From Porphyromonadaceae bacterium W3.11 (GTDB lineage: Bacteria > Bacteroidota > Bacteroidia > Bacteroidales > Porphyromonadaceae), in NCBI GenBank assembly GCA_030434245.1, contig JAUISX010000001.1:496001-560000 (forward strand): 64,000 nt of DNA, written 5' to 3'. Under the pieces are notes generated by a model. The model was not told the DNA's origin. It did no database searches and was given only the letters and a program-made list of their open reading frames with translations. Each line of letters starts with the position of its first letter. Position 1 is the stretch's first letter. Shown here one piece after another: positions 28,360 to 36,389 of this stretch. A program made the position numbers and the translations under genes.

Positions 28360-29388
28360 TCACAGATGGTATCCAGTATCAATATCATGTACTGGAGGTT
28401 CACCATTTATCTGTAACCATAGATCATGAAATGCCTCCTCTGGACTGATATTGCAAGCTTCAGCAAGGCTATTCACCAAGCGTTTTTCTGACTCTGTCAT
28501 CTCTTCAAATTTATTGGCATTCAGATATTCATTAGAGTCTCCAAATACATAGATAGGAATGGTGATATTAACATCTGTATCATCTCGTGCTATCTGTTGC
28601 TTATGCATCATATAAAAGGGTGATGCTTTCTTATTAGGGGTATCAAACTTACTACTCCTGGCATGTAACAACTTAACATTCAGATCAAACTGAGTATATG
28701 GCTCATAAAACTCCAGTATTCCCTTAAAGCCTATCGGATTTGAAGGACCTATTAGTTTAGCACCACCATGAATGGTCTCATTCCATGGATCAGTATCGTA
28801 GTAGAAGTAATTCATCAGTCGATAATCATTAGGATACTCTTTACTTTGATCTCCGTACTTTGAGGCCTTTTGGTTTTTAATTAAGAAAAAGAACTGGTGA
28901 ATCTTATCCTGTCCATTCGTAACAAACTGAGAGGTAATCTCCTCCCCTTTATTGTAGAGCTTGATGATCAAGCCATACTGATGCTGAGCAGCTGTGACCT
29001 TTGATGGGCTAAATGTTTCATTAGTCCAGTTAGCTGTTGCCGGGTCCACAATATCAGATGCCTTTTTATTGCTGCTTATTCCGCCCAAGATGGCAAACTG
29101 CTGATCCCCCTCGGGTGAAATTTGAAACCCTTTCCCTGGGACATTCTTAAAGATTATGGTTTGTACATCTTTAAAGTATTTTTGTCCTTCCATCATTCCT
29201 GAGCCATGCAAATCAAAGCCGTGAAAATGACCTCTATAGAGCGTCAATTCTATTTTATCAGGAAGATCATGGTTCTTTTCCTTCGTTTCATCCGTTGGGT
29301 CCACGGGCTTGTCCATGTTTTTACAGCTAGAAAGAGCTAGCATAGTCGCTAAGGCGACTATCAAAACGTTAATAAGATTTCTTTTCAT
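28360..29388 (-). CDS. Lipoprotein encoded with a metal-type TonB receptor
   Basis: 342 residues from the chosen start. Lipoprotein signal peptide MKRNLINVLIVALATM...LSSC. The mature part has a His-rich segment RGHFHGFDLHGSG near residue 55 and no domain I recognise. It lies 20 bp after a TonB receptor gene, so it is probably the surface or periplasmic accessory lipoprotein of that receptor. The histidines suggest metal or metal-chelate binding (inference). The frame begins two codons earlier at 29394. Confidence 0.75.
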   Translation of the reverse strand: MKRNLINVLIVALATMLALSSCKNMDKPVDPTDETKEKNHDLPDKIELTLYRGHFHGFDLHGSGMMEGQKYFKDVQTIIFKNVPGKGFQISPEGDQQFAILGGISSNKKASDIVDPATANWTNETFSPSKVTAAQHQYGLIIKLYNKGEEITSQFVTNGQDKIHQFFFLIKNQKASKYGDQSKEYPNDYRLMNYFYYDTDPWNETIHGGAKLIGPSNPIGFKGILEFYEPYTQFDLNVKLLHARSSKFDTPNKKASPFYMMHKQQIARDDTDVNITIPIYVFGDSNEYLNANKFEEMTESEKRLVNSLAEACNISPEEAFHDLWLQINGEPPVHDIDTGYHL

Positions 29389-29408
29389 TGTCATTTAAAT
29401 TGTTAGTT

Positions 29409-31730
29409 CTAAAAAATATATTTCACAGAAAATGTAATGTCTCGTCCTAATGCGTGTGCATAATAGCGAGATAAATTGGTGTATTCCTTGTACTCCTTAT
29501 TCAGAAGATTGGTGACTGAAAGCATAAAGCGAAGCTCCTGTTCACCCCGAATCGGAATTGAGGTCGCAGCCTTTAGTCCCAATAAGTGATAAGCTGGCGG
29601 TGCATATGGGATAAGATCTGTATCTGGGTCAAATCGCTTTTGCTGTGCTGTAAACTTATGTGAGAGCTCTATATTAGTCTCCAAAGATACTGGCAGAGCA
29701 TAAGTGAGACTTTGACTAAAGCGAAAGGGCGGAATATAGGGTAAGTACCTTTTCGTCTTCCTTTCATTACCCCACATCATCCCAGTCATTGCTGTATAGG
29801 TAAGGCCGCTTATAGGGTGCCACTCTATGCTTGCATCCACTCCGTGTAAGGTGGCAGAGGTTTGTCTGTACTTAAATAATGGGTAGCTCCCACTTATAAC
29901 GGTAAAAAACTCCCCTGTCGGCTCCTTATTGATATATCCATTGATCCACTGCAGGTACCCTTCTAGGCTTATGGATAGTTTATCAGAGTGATACAATATA
30001 GAAGTGACCCATTTATAATTACGCTCACTCCTCATGGTGCTATCTCCTCTTAGATAAAGGCCACCAGTAGCATCAACCCCCTCACTCCATAGCTCGCCAA
30101 CGTGTGGTGCACGCCATGCGTTACCCACTTGGGTAGTTAACTTCAGATGGTCTCTTAGGTGATAATGCAGGCCAAAATTGGCAGTAAAGTTAGTATAGCG
30201 ACGATGACCTCCATAAGGTCTAGAATACATATCGATACCGCTAGCAGTCAGCTGCAGCTGGTCTATCCTTGCTCCTAACTCCATCCCAAGATGATTATTA
30301 TGGTATTTCTGTATTCCATAAAAGCCCATCTTACTCTCAACATAGTTAGGGATAAGTGGGACTACTCCAGTTCCAGCCCTATTATAGTTATTGGTGTACT
30401 CACTCTGGAGCCCCAATTCACTACTCCAGTGATCCCAATAATTGTTCTCCCACTTTAGCTGACCTTGAATATTATTGAGAGTAAGACTAACACTCGGGAT
30501 ATGACTTCTCCGCATACGCCGGACATGGAACTCCTCTTGCTTGTCATTTTGCAAAGCCACCTGGAGCATCCACTTACCCACACTATTCGTATCCCAAGAG
30601 GCTTTACCCACCAGATATTGATGAGTCGCACGATGTTTAGGATAATCGATTTTCCTCGAGAAGGGAAATAGCTCTATGGGCTGACCTATCTTAATCCTCT
30701 CTTCCAGGAGATCTACACTTCCCATCTTGGCAACATAGAGAATGCCTGACTCGTGGTGAGTGAGATGATAGAGGAGTTCGAACTTCAGGGCTTTATTCTT
30801 CCAGCCGATATTACCCAATAGATCTACACCTCTGGCACCTGTATTATTCAGAAGATACTTAGCACTCGAATGGTCTCCGACGTTGCTGTATTTCGTTTGC
30901 AATCTGTAGGCAAAGTTCTTACGTATGGACCCTTCAAGCATCGCAGACGCTCCAATACCACGTCCATTACTTCTGTATTGAGTTTGAATAGATCCTGACA
31001 GCTCATTATTATACGGCAGACTTGCTCCATTAATTAAAATCACACCACCAAGAGCGTCACTACCGTAACGAACTGACTCCGCACCCTTTAGAACGCTAAT
31101 CTGATCAGCATTACTGGCATCTATATCAGTGCCAAAATCATTATTCCATTGCTGAGCCTCCTGTGTGACTCCATTATTAATAATGAGTATCCTATTGCCA
31201 CTCATACCATGAATGACGGGCGTGGAGCTAGTGGTCGAAGAGATCATGCTGACGCCCTTGATATGAGATATCGCCTCAGACAGATCACTGTCCAGCTCCA
31301 TCATCTGCTTTCCCAAATCAATAGACTCTCCCACCATAGTACGTGATATAATGGGCCGTCGAGCCTCTACAGAGAACTCCTCAAGGGTGGTAGAACCAAA
31401 GCGTAACTTGATGACATTCACCTTATGATGTGATAGATCCGCTTCTCTGATACTAATGGTTTCATAACCAATGAGAGAAAAACTAATATTGGTCTCGATA
31501 GGCAACTTATCTGGAAGTGTTATAAAGCCCCTATTATCTGTGGTCCCTCTATAATCATGAGCGGTCACAATTACTGATGGAAGCGGTGCTGAAGTCTCAG
31601 TATCAACTACCTGAATCTTAATCCCATCACCCATCTCTTGAGCACTGAGCTTAGAAAAAGGGGTTAGAAGAATAAAACAAAGGAGAGCGATACACCTTAC
31701 ACCACTCCATCCATGAAAAAATACATTCAT
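29409..31730 (-). CDS. TonB-dependent outer-membrane receptor, probable metal or metallophore uptake
   Basis: 773 residues. Signal peptide ending KLSAQ, short CarboxypepD_reg-like domain (IQVVDTETSAPLPSVIVTAH), plug with VIHGMSGNRILIINNGVTQ and QISVLKGAESVRYGSDALGG, then a barrel ending ITFSVKYIF. The sequence QEAQQWNNDFGTDID resembles the QQWGxEHxxE region of zinc/copper-type receptors in Bacteroidota. It is flanked by a small His-rich membrane protein upstream and a His-rich lipoprotein downstream. This context supports a transition-metal role, but the ligand is not proven. Confidence 0.85.
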   Translation of the reverse strand: MNVFFHGWSGVRCIALLCFILLTPFSKLSAQEMGDGIKIQVVDTETSAPLPSVIVTAHDYRGTTDNRGFITLPDKLPIETNISFSLIGYETISIREADLSHHKVNVIKLRFGSTTLEEFSVEARRPIISRTMVGESIDLGKQMMELDSDLSEAISHIKGVSMISSTTSSTPVIHGMSGNRILIINNGVTQEAQQWNNDFGTDIDASNADQISVLKGAESVRYGSDALGGVILINGASLPYNNELSGSIQTQYRSNGRGIGASAMLEGSIRKNFAYRLQTKYSNVGDHSSAKYLLNNTGARGVDLLGNIGWKNKALKFELLYHLTHHESGILYVAKMGSVDLLEERIKIGQPIELFPFSRKIDYPKHRATHQYLVGKASWDTNSVGKWMLQVALQNDKQEEFHVRRMRRSHIPSVSLTLNNIQGQLKWENNYWDHWSSELGLQSEYTNNYNRAGTGVVPLIPNYVESKMGFYGIQKYHNNHLGMELGARIDQLQLTASGIDMYSRPYGGHRRYTNFTANFGLHYHLRDHLKLTTQVGNAWRAPHVGELWSEGVDATGGLYLRGDSTMRSERNYKWVTSILYHSDKLSISLEGYLQWINGYINKEPTGEFFTVISGSYPLFKYRQTSATLHGVDASIEWHPISGLTYTAMTGMMWGNERKTKRYLPYIPPFRFSQSLTYALPVSLETNIELSHKFTAQQKRFDPDTDLIPYAPPAYHLLGLKAATSIPIRGEQELRFMLSVTNLLNKEYKEYTNLSRYYAHALGRDITFSVKYIF

Positions 31731-31818
31731 AGTTGGATGTGTTATGCAGAGCCAACCACAACGAGGGCTAGCTCCATAAAAATTATATTATTTTACAATG
31801 AAATTATTGGATATTGAG

Positions 31819-32160
31819 TTATCCAATGAAGGGTGGAGCTCTAAGAGAAATAGCACTATTGATAGACCTGAAGGTCCTCTGCTCGCTCTCTACTATCGAT
31901 TCATCTAGTAGAAAAATAGTCTGTCCAATAGAAGGGACAGATACGATACCATCAAAGTTAAGTGCTACAAATTGGCTGAGAATACATGCGGAGTAAGATT
32001 CGCTATGACGATGGTGAGCAGACTGCTCAGTATCAAAGTCACTTTTAATATGTTTGAAATGCTCTTCCGAAAGTACGTGTACCGTTACCGTCATGGACAG
32101 CGATACAAACACTCCTAGAAGCAGCGTAGCAAATATATATCTGATCCTTTCACTTTTCAT
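31819..32160 (-). CDS. Small His-rich membrane-anchored protein ahead of the metal-type TonB receptor
   Basis: About 113 residues from the preferred start MKSERIRYIFATLL (frame open to 32178). One N-terminal membrane segment is followed by a His-containing stretch (EEHFKHIKSDF and SAHHRHSES), and the protein ends SLRAPPFIG. Short proteins with a His patch and an R(A/G)PP terminus commonly precede metal-related TonB receptors or efflux genes. Function is unknown. It lies 88 bp upstream of the receptor and is probably cotranscribed. Confidence 0.6.
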   Translation of the reverse strand: MKSERIRYIFATLLLGVFVSLSMTVTVHVLSEEHFKHIKSDFDTEQSAHHRHSESYSACILSQFVALNFDGIVSVPSIGQTIFLLDESIVESEQRTFRSINSAISLRAPPFIG

Positions 32161-32178
32161 TGCCACAAATGTAGTCAT

Positions 32179-32846
32179 TTTGGTCTATTTCCCTAATACA
32201 TCGCTTGCATTCTGCCGCCCTTCACGAAGCAGAAAACAAACATAATAGACTCACTATCTGAATATTATAAGAACAAAAGAGATTAAACATTTATAGTTTT
32301 TTGTGATTATGAGGAGATTTTTTACGTCCTCAAATGTAGTACTGATAGCAAAGATTAATAAAAACTGTCTTTTATCCCACTCGCGTTCAATCAACGACCT
32401 TGAGTCTTCATCAGATTGACCTCAGCAACGAAATGAAAATATCCACATAAAAAAATAGCCATAGTGAACAGGAAAAATTCTTCCTATAGGAAACAGATCT
32501 CCGTCTTATATGATAAATAATTTTTTCCTATAGGAAACGTTTCTCTTTCATATAACCAAATTTCGACCTGCTTCTGACCGTCGAAAAAAGAGCTCTGATA
32601 ACATTTTAACACCCTCCTCTTACCACTATATATCAAGAGCTTACATCTCACTCATGATTGGCCTCACTTGATTTATAAGCCGTATTTATAAAACAGCTTA
32701 TAAATCGTAATACGCACTTCAATGCTTACACCACTCAATGCTTTGCCCGTCTCTTTTTTATGATCATTTGGAAATGAGAATGGCTCTCGAAATTCTTTAG
32801 AGCAGAAAGAATTTATATTTATTTATGATATAATGTAATTATTCTG
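32179..32846. other. Non-coding stretch between metal-type locus and second riboswitch
   Basis: About 670 bp separating divergent transcription units. It contains copy B of the TTCCTATAGGAA repeat at 32473-32565. No ORF with coding character was seen on either strand. Confidence 0.6.
32473..32565. repeat. TTCCTATAGGAA intergenic repeat, copy B
   Basis: Two perfect palindromes TTCCTATAGGAA at 32481-32492 and 32525-32536, 44 bp apart, are each followed by a CT-rich spacer and a TATATGA or CATATAA block. The reverse complement of copy C (47187-47268) aligns along the whole length with only scattered mismatches. Confidence 0.8.
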
Positions 32847-32854
32847 TAAGTTTG
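32847..32854 (+). promoter_or_regulatory. Candidate -7 element for the riboswitch-iht-xus transcript
   Basis: TAAGTTTG matches TAnnTTTG and lies 15 bp before the first aptamer stem, a sensible transcription start. No clear TTG was found 19-22 bp upstream, so confidence is modest. Confidence 0.4.
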
Positions 32855-32868
32855 CCAAGTGGTATTAT

Positions 32869-33084
32869 GGTATGGTCCCTACTCAATGGGGACTATTTAA
32901 TAGGGAATCTGGTGAAGAATCCAGAGCAGTACCCGCTACCGTAATTTTTTATCAATGGCTCTTCGATGTGAAAGAGCTATTTGAGCTGAGTCTAAATTCT
33001 TTTTGGCCACTGGTATGAGTATCATTCAAACTGGGAAGGCGTTAGACGAGTATGTTAAAAATAAGCCGGGAGACCGACCATATC
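32869..33084 (+). promoter_or_regulatory. Cobalamin riboswitch upstream of the iht/xus operon
   Basis: Conserved aptamer blocks in order: closing stem GGTATGGTC (32869-32877) pairing with GACCATATC (33076-33084), AGGGAATCTGGTGAAGAATCC, GCAGTACCCGCTACCGTAA, GGCCACTGG (33005-33013), CTGGGAAGGC, and the B12 box AAGCCGGGAGACCGACC (33063-33079). The region from 33085 to the start codon at 33193, including paired AATGATACTG/CAGTATT segments, is the likely expression platform. Confidence 0.95.
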
Positions 33085-33192
33085 ATATCACGACAATATA
33101 TTAATGATACTGTACGTCCGGGAAAAGGCCAGTATTGTGATCGAATAAATAGAAGGTTGGATATATAACGGGGCCACTTAGGTCCTTTGTAA

Positions 33193-35328
33193 ATGATGAA
33201 GACAGTACGTGTGAGCAATCGATTTGTGCTCATCATCCTTGCTTGTTTGTACGCAGGGATGGTGGTCTTGTATGCACAAGAGAAAGAGAAAGAACTAAAG
33301 GGTGTATTGGATGAGTTGGTGGTCACCGGAACTGGGACACAGCACTTTAGCCAAGTAGCACCTATTCGTACAGAGCTAATTACCGAGAAAGATTTGGAGA
33401 GCTATGCTCCTGAAAACTTCTTGGACCTCCTAATGGGACTCTCCTCATCCTTTGATGCTTCACATAGCTCTATGGGAACGGGATTGACATTGGGCGGACT
33501 TGGGAATAAGTACATCTTAGTCCTCGTCAATGGACGCCGTCTTCATGGCGATGTAGGAGGACAGAGTGACCTCTCTAAGATAGACCCATCTACCATCAAA
33601 AAGGTAGAAATAGTAAAGGGGGCAGCCTCGACCCTATATGGCTCGGACGCTATTGCAGGCGTCATCAATGTGATCACGAAGGACCCAATCAGCAATCGCT
33701 TCAAAGTGGAAAATACCACTAGGTATGGCTCCTACAACACATGGAGACAAAGCAATGTTATCTCTATTTCGCTCGGTGATTGGTCCAGTGTAACCAAATA
33801 CTCGGGAATGAAATCTGATGGCTGGCAGAATAGTACTCAGGAGTTATATCGTGATAAGCTTTATGAAAATAGTACCACTCCTACAGTTAGTCCGTACTAC
33901 AATCACTCCCTAACACAAGAATTCACTTGGAAGCCTGATGCTCGATGGTCACTATATGCTAATGGAATGATTTATAAAAAGAAAATCTTTCATTATGCAG
34001 GCGAACCTAGATTACGCCAGTACCACTTGAGATATAATGATCAAGCATTAGGGATGGGTGGAGAGTACAAACCGTCACCAGACCGATTCTATACCCTAGA
34101 CCTTAACTTTGACCGTCATGCCTATTACTACGACTACCATATCCGGTATATGGATGAACGCATACGCGAAGAGATCTTAAGTGATGGTCGTAAGCATTAC
34201 GTACCCGAACCTTTCTTTTATTACCCTGGAGAGAGTTCTCTAGAGAGTGATCAGCGGAGATTCCTAGCACATGGGAAGGGCGTCTTTAACCTTTCCGATG
34301 AACACACCCTCTCTGGTGGGCTAGAGGCTGTCCTTGATCAGTTACGAGCACCACGCCGAATGGTCAAGCCCACTCGAAGTGCCGCATCCCTATCTATGTA
34401 TGCTCAAGATGAGTGGCAGATGTCCCCTATATGGAACGTAACCGCAGGATTGCGTTACATCTATCACCAAGCTTTTGGCTCACAGCTGACACCAAAGGTA
34501 TCATTCCATTATGCCAATGAGCGTGGGTTACACTTAAGAGGTAGTTATGCAATGGGCTACAAGACTCCTACTATCAAAGAGCTTTACTATGAATATGAGC
34601 GTACGATGATGGGAAAACTGAGAGTATATTTGGGCAATCCTGACTTACGCCCTGAGACCTCACAGTTCATCTCTTTAGGGGGAAGTTATAGCCCAATATC
34701 CTCGCTAACTTTCAACCTCAATGGATCTATCAATAGACTGAAAGACATGATCGTCTTAGTCCCTACTGATCTGCCTGACAAATACTTATCTGATGAAGGA
34801 TCGGACTTCGACACTGGTATGAAATACATCAATGGAGAGAAGGCGACCATAAAGGAGCTAGAGGCCTCTATCTCTTGGAGACCCTCAAGTCATTGGAGAT
34901 TCTCTGCTGGATATAGCCTAACAGATGCATGGGCTGATGTCTATGATGAAAAGCAGACAAAGAAACAGGAGACTATAGTCATAGAACATAGGCAAGTAGA
35001 TGGTACCTCAAAGCATAAAGGAAATATTGGAGCTACTTGGATGTATAACCGAGCAGGCTACGATCTAATGGTAGGCCTGCATGGTCGAATGCAATCAGAT
35101 CGTTACTATAGATATTATGGGGATGCACCTGGCTATATGCTGTGGAACCTTACCTCTACTCATAAGTTTAAGATTTCAAAGAATCTGAAGGCTCAATTAG
35201 CTGTAGGAATAGACAACATCTTGGATTACAAAGAAACTCATCCGTATGGATATAACTTTGGAACTAAGACAGCTGGTAGAACCTTCTTTGCCTCTATTAA
35301 TATAGGATTTGAACAGAAGAAAAAGTAA
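33193..35328 (+). CDS. ihtA: IhtA/BtuB-type TonB-dependent outer-membrane receptor
   Basis: 711 residues. Signal peptide (FVLIILACLYAGMVVLYAQ), plug starting LDELVVTGTGTQHF with VEIVKGAASTLYGSDAIAGV near residue 137, then the barrel ending ASINIGF. It is of the HmuR/BtuB size class and lacks a CarboxypepD domain. It is the first gene behind the cobalamin riboswitch and is followed by a CbiK-like lipoprotein, the arrangement of ihtAB in P. gingivalis. ATG codons occur at 33193 and 33196. Haem or corrinoid as ligand cannot be separated from sequence alone. Confidence 0.85.
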   Translation: MMKTVRVSNRFVLIILACLYAGMVVLYAQEKEKELKGVLDELVVTGTGTQHFSQVAPIRTELITEKDLESYAPENFLDLLMGLSSSFDASHSSMGTGLTLGGLGNKYILVLVNGRRLHGDVGGQSDLSKIDPSTIKKVEIVKGAASTLYGSDAIAGVINVITKDPISNRFKVENTTRYGSYNTWRQSNVISISLGDWSSVTKYSGMKSDGWQNSTQELYRDKLYENSTTPTVSPYYNHSLTQEFTWKPDARWSLYANGMIYKKKIFHYAGEPRLRQYHLRYNDQALGMGGEYKPSPDRFYTLDLNFDRHAYYYDYHIRYMDERIREEILSDGRKHYVPEPFFYYPGESSLESDQRRFLAHGKGVFNLSDEHTLSGGLEAVLDQLRAPRRMVKPTRSAASLSMYAQDEWQMSPIWNVTAGLRYIYHQAFGSQLTPKVSFHYANERGLHLRGSYAMGYKTPTIKELYYEYERTMMGKLRVYLGNPDLRPETSQFISLGGSYSPISSLTFNLNGSINRLKDMIVLVPTDLPDKYLSDEGSDFDTGMKYINGEKATIKELEASISWRPSSHWRFSAGYSLTDAWADVYDEKQTKKQETIVIEHRQVDGTSKHKGNIGATWMYNRAGYDLMVGLHGRMQSDRYYRYYGDAPGYMLWNLTSTHKFKISKNLKAQLAVGIDNILDYKETHPYGYNFGTKTAGRTFFASINIGFEQKKK

Positions 35329-35368
35329 TTTATTATCATTAACAACATTCACACAATTTATTACAATT

Positions 35369-36379
35369 ATGAAAACGTACTTTAAGAATTTTTTAGCACT
35401 GTTCGCAGTCACAACACTTTTCATGCTCTACTCTTGTAAGAGTGAAGATAATCAACCGGATCTAAATCCAGCAGATCAGATTGAAAAGAAACATGACACC
35501 GCTCTACTATTAGTAACTTTTGGCTCCACATACGATATGCCAAAAGACACTTACAAGAAGCAGCAAGAGGCTTTCAAAAAAGCATTCCCTAATACTGACT
35601 TGTTTGTTTCGTACACCTCACGTACTATCATCAATAGAATGCAAGCAAGGAATGAAACATTCTTACCACCACAGGTTTGGTTTAAGAGCTTCCTTAAGAA
35701 GCAATACAAGAATGTGTATGTACAATCTCTTCACGTGATCCCAGGAGAGGAGTTCACCCTTCTTCGTGACGCTTACGTTAATAAGGAGTACAATGTCTAT
35801 ATTGAAGATTTGGATAATGGTCAGAATCCTGCTATCCTAGGTGGTCCTCTTTTATCAAAAGATGAGTCTGTCAAGAAGGTCGCTAAGATTTTGGTAGATG
35901 CTTTTGCTGAGCCTCTAAAGAAAGGTGAGGTAGTAGCATTCATGGGCCATGGTAACCCTAAAGATGACTATTCAAGAGCAAATGATAAGTATGACCTAGT
36001 CGAGAAGGAAATGCAGGAATATGCTCGTAAAACATTCGGTATGGGTCATGATAAAGTCTTTGTTGCTACCGTTGATTACGAAGGTAAGTTATTCAATGAC
36101 TATCTAGCTAATGCTGTAGAAAATAGTGGTGCTAAAGAAAAGGTTATTCACTTACATCCATTGATGACTATTGCAGGAGACCACGCTAGTAATGATATGG
36201 CAGGTACAGATACTGAAGAGGATGGACAAACTATTCCTATGGATAAGCGTAGCTGGAAGCTTCAGCTTGAAAATATGGGTTGGGAAGTTCATACTTATAT
36301 GAAGGGTCTAGGTGATTATGACCAAATTAATCAGATCTACATTAGCCATCTTAAGAGTGCTATTAAGGAAGCTGAATAA
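35369..36379 (+). CDS. ihtB: CbiK-like chelatase lipoprotein (IhtB/FetB type)
   Basis: 336 residues from the preferred start MKTYFKNFLALF; the frame is open from 35309 inside the preceding gene. Lipobox with Cys23 (LYSC), then a class II chelatase domain of the CbiK family. Family motifs are ALLLVTFGSTYDMPKDTY, VQSLHVIPGEEFTLLRD with the conserved His, VAFMGHGNP, and HLHPLMTIAGDHASNDMAG with metal-binding histidines. Cytosolic CbiK inserts cobalt into sirohydrochlorin. The lipidated form in Porphyromonas binds haem at the cell surface and is proposed to extract its iron. A cobalamin riboswitch governs this copy. Confidence 0.88.
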   Translation: MKTYFKNFLALFAVTTLFMLYSCKSEDNQPDLNPADQIEKKHDTALLLVTFGSTYDMPKDTYKKQQEAFKKAFPNTDLFVSYTSRTIINRMQARNETFLPPQVWFKSFLKKQYKNVYVQSLHVIPGEEFTLLRDAYVNKEYNVYIEDLDNGQNPAILGGPLLSKDESVKKVAKILVDAFAEPLKKGEVVAFMGHGNPKDDYSRANDKYDLVEKEMQEYARKTFGMGHDKVFVATVDYEGKLFNDYLANAVENSGAKEKVIHLHPLMTIAGDHASNDMAGTDTEEDGQTIPMDKRSWKLQLENMGWEVHTYMKGLGDYDQINQIYISHLKSAIKEAE

Positions 36380-36389
36380 TTGATTCTTA

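Noticed and set aside
33042-33326. 94-codon minus-strand frame over the riboswitch end and ihtA start
   Set aside because: It lies antisense to the B12 box and to the receptor signal peptide, and has no coding character.
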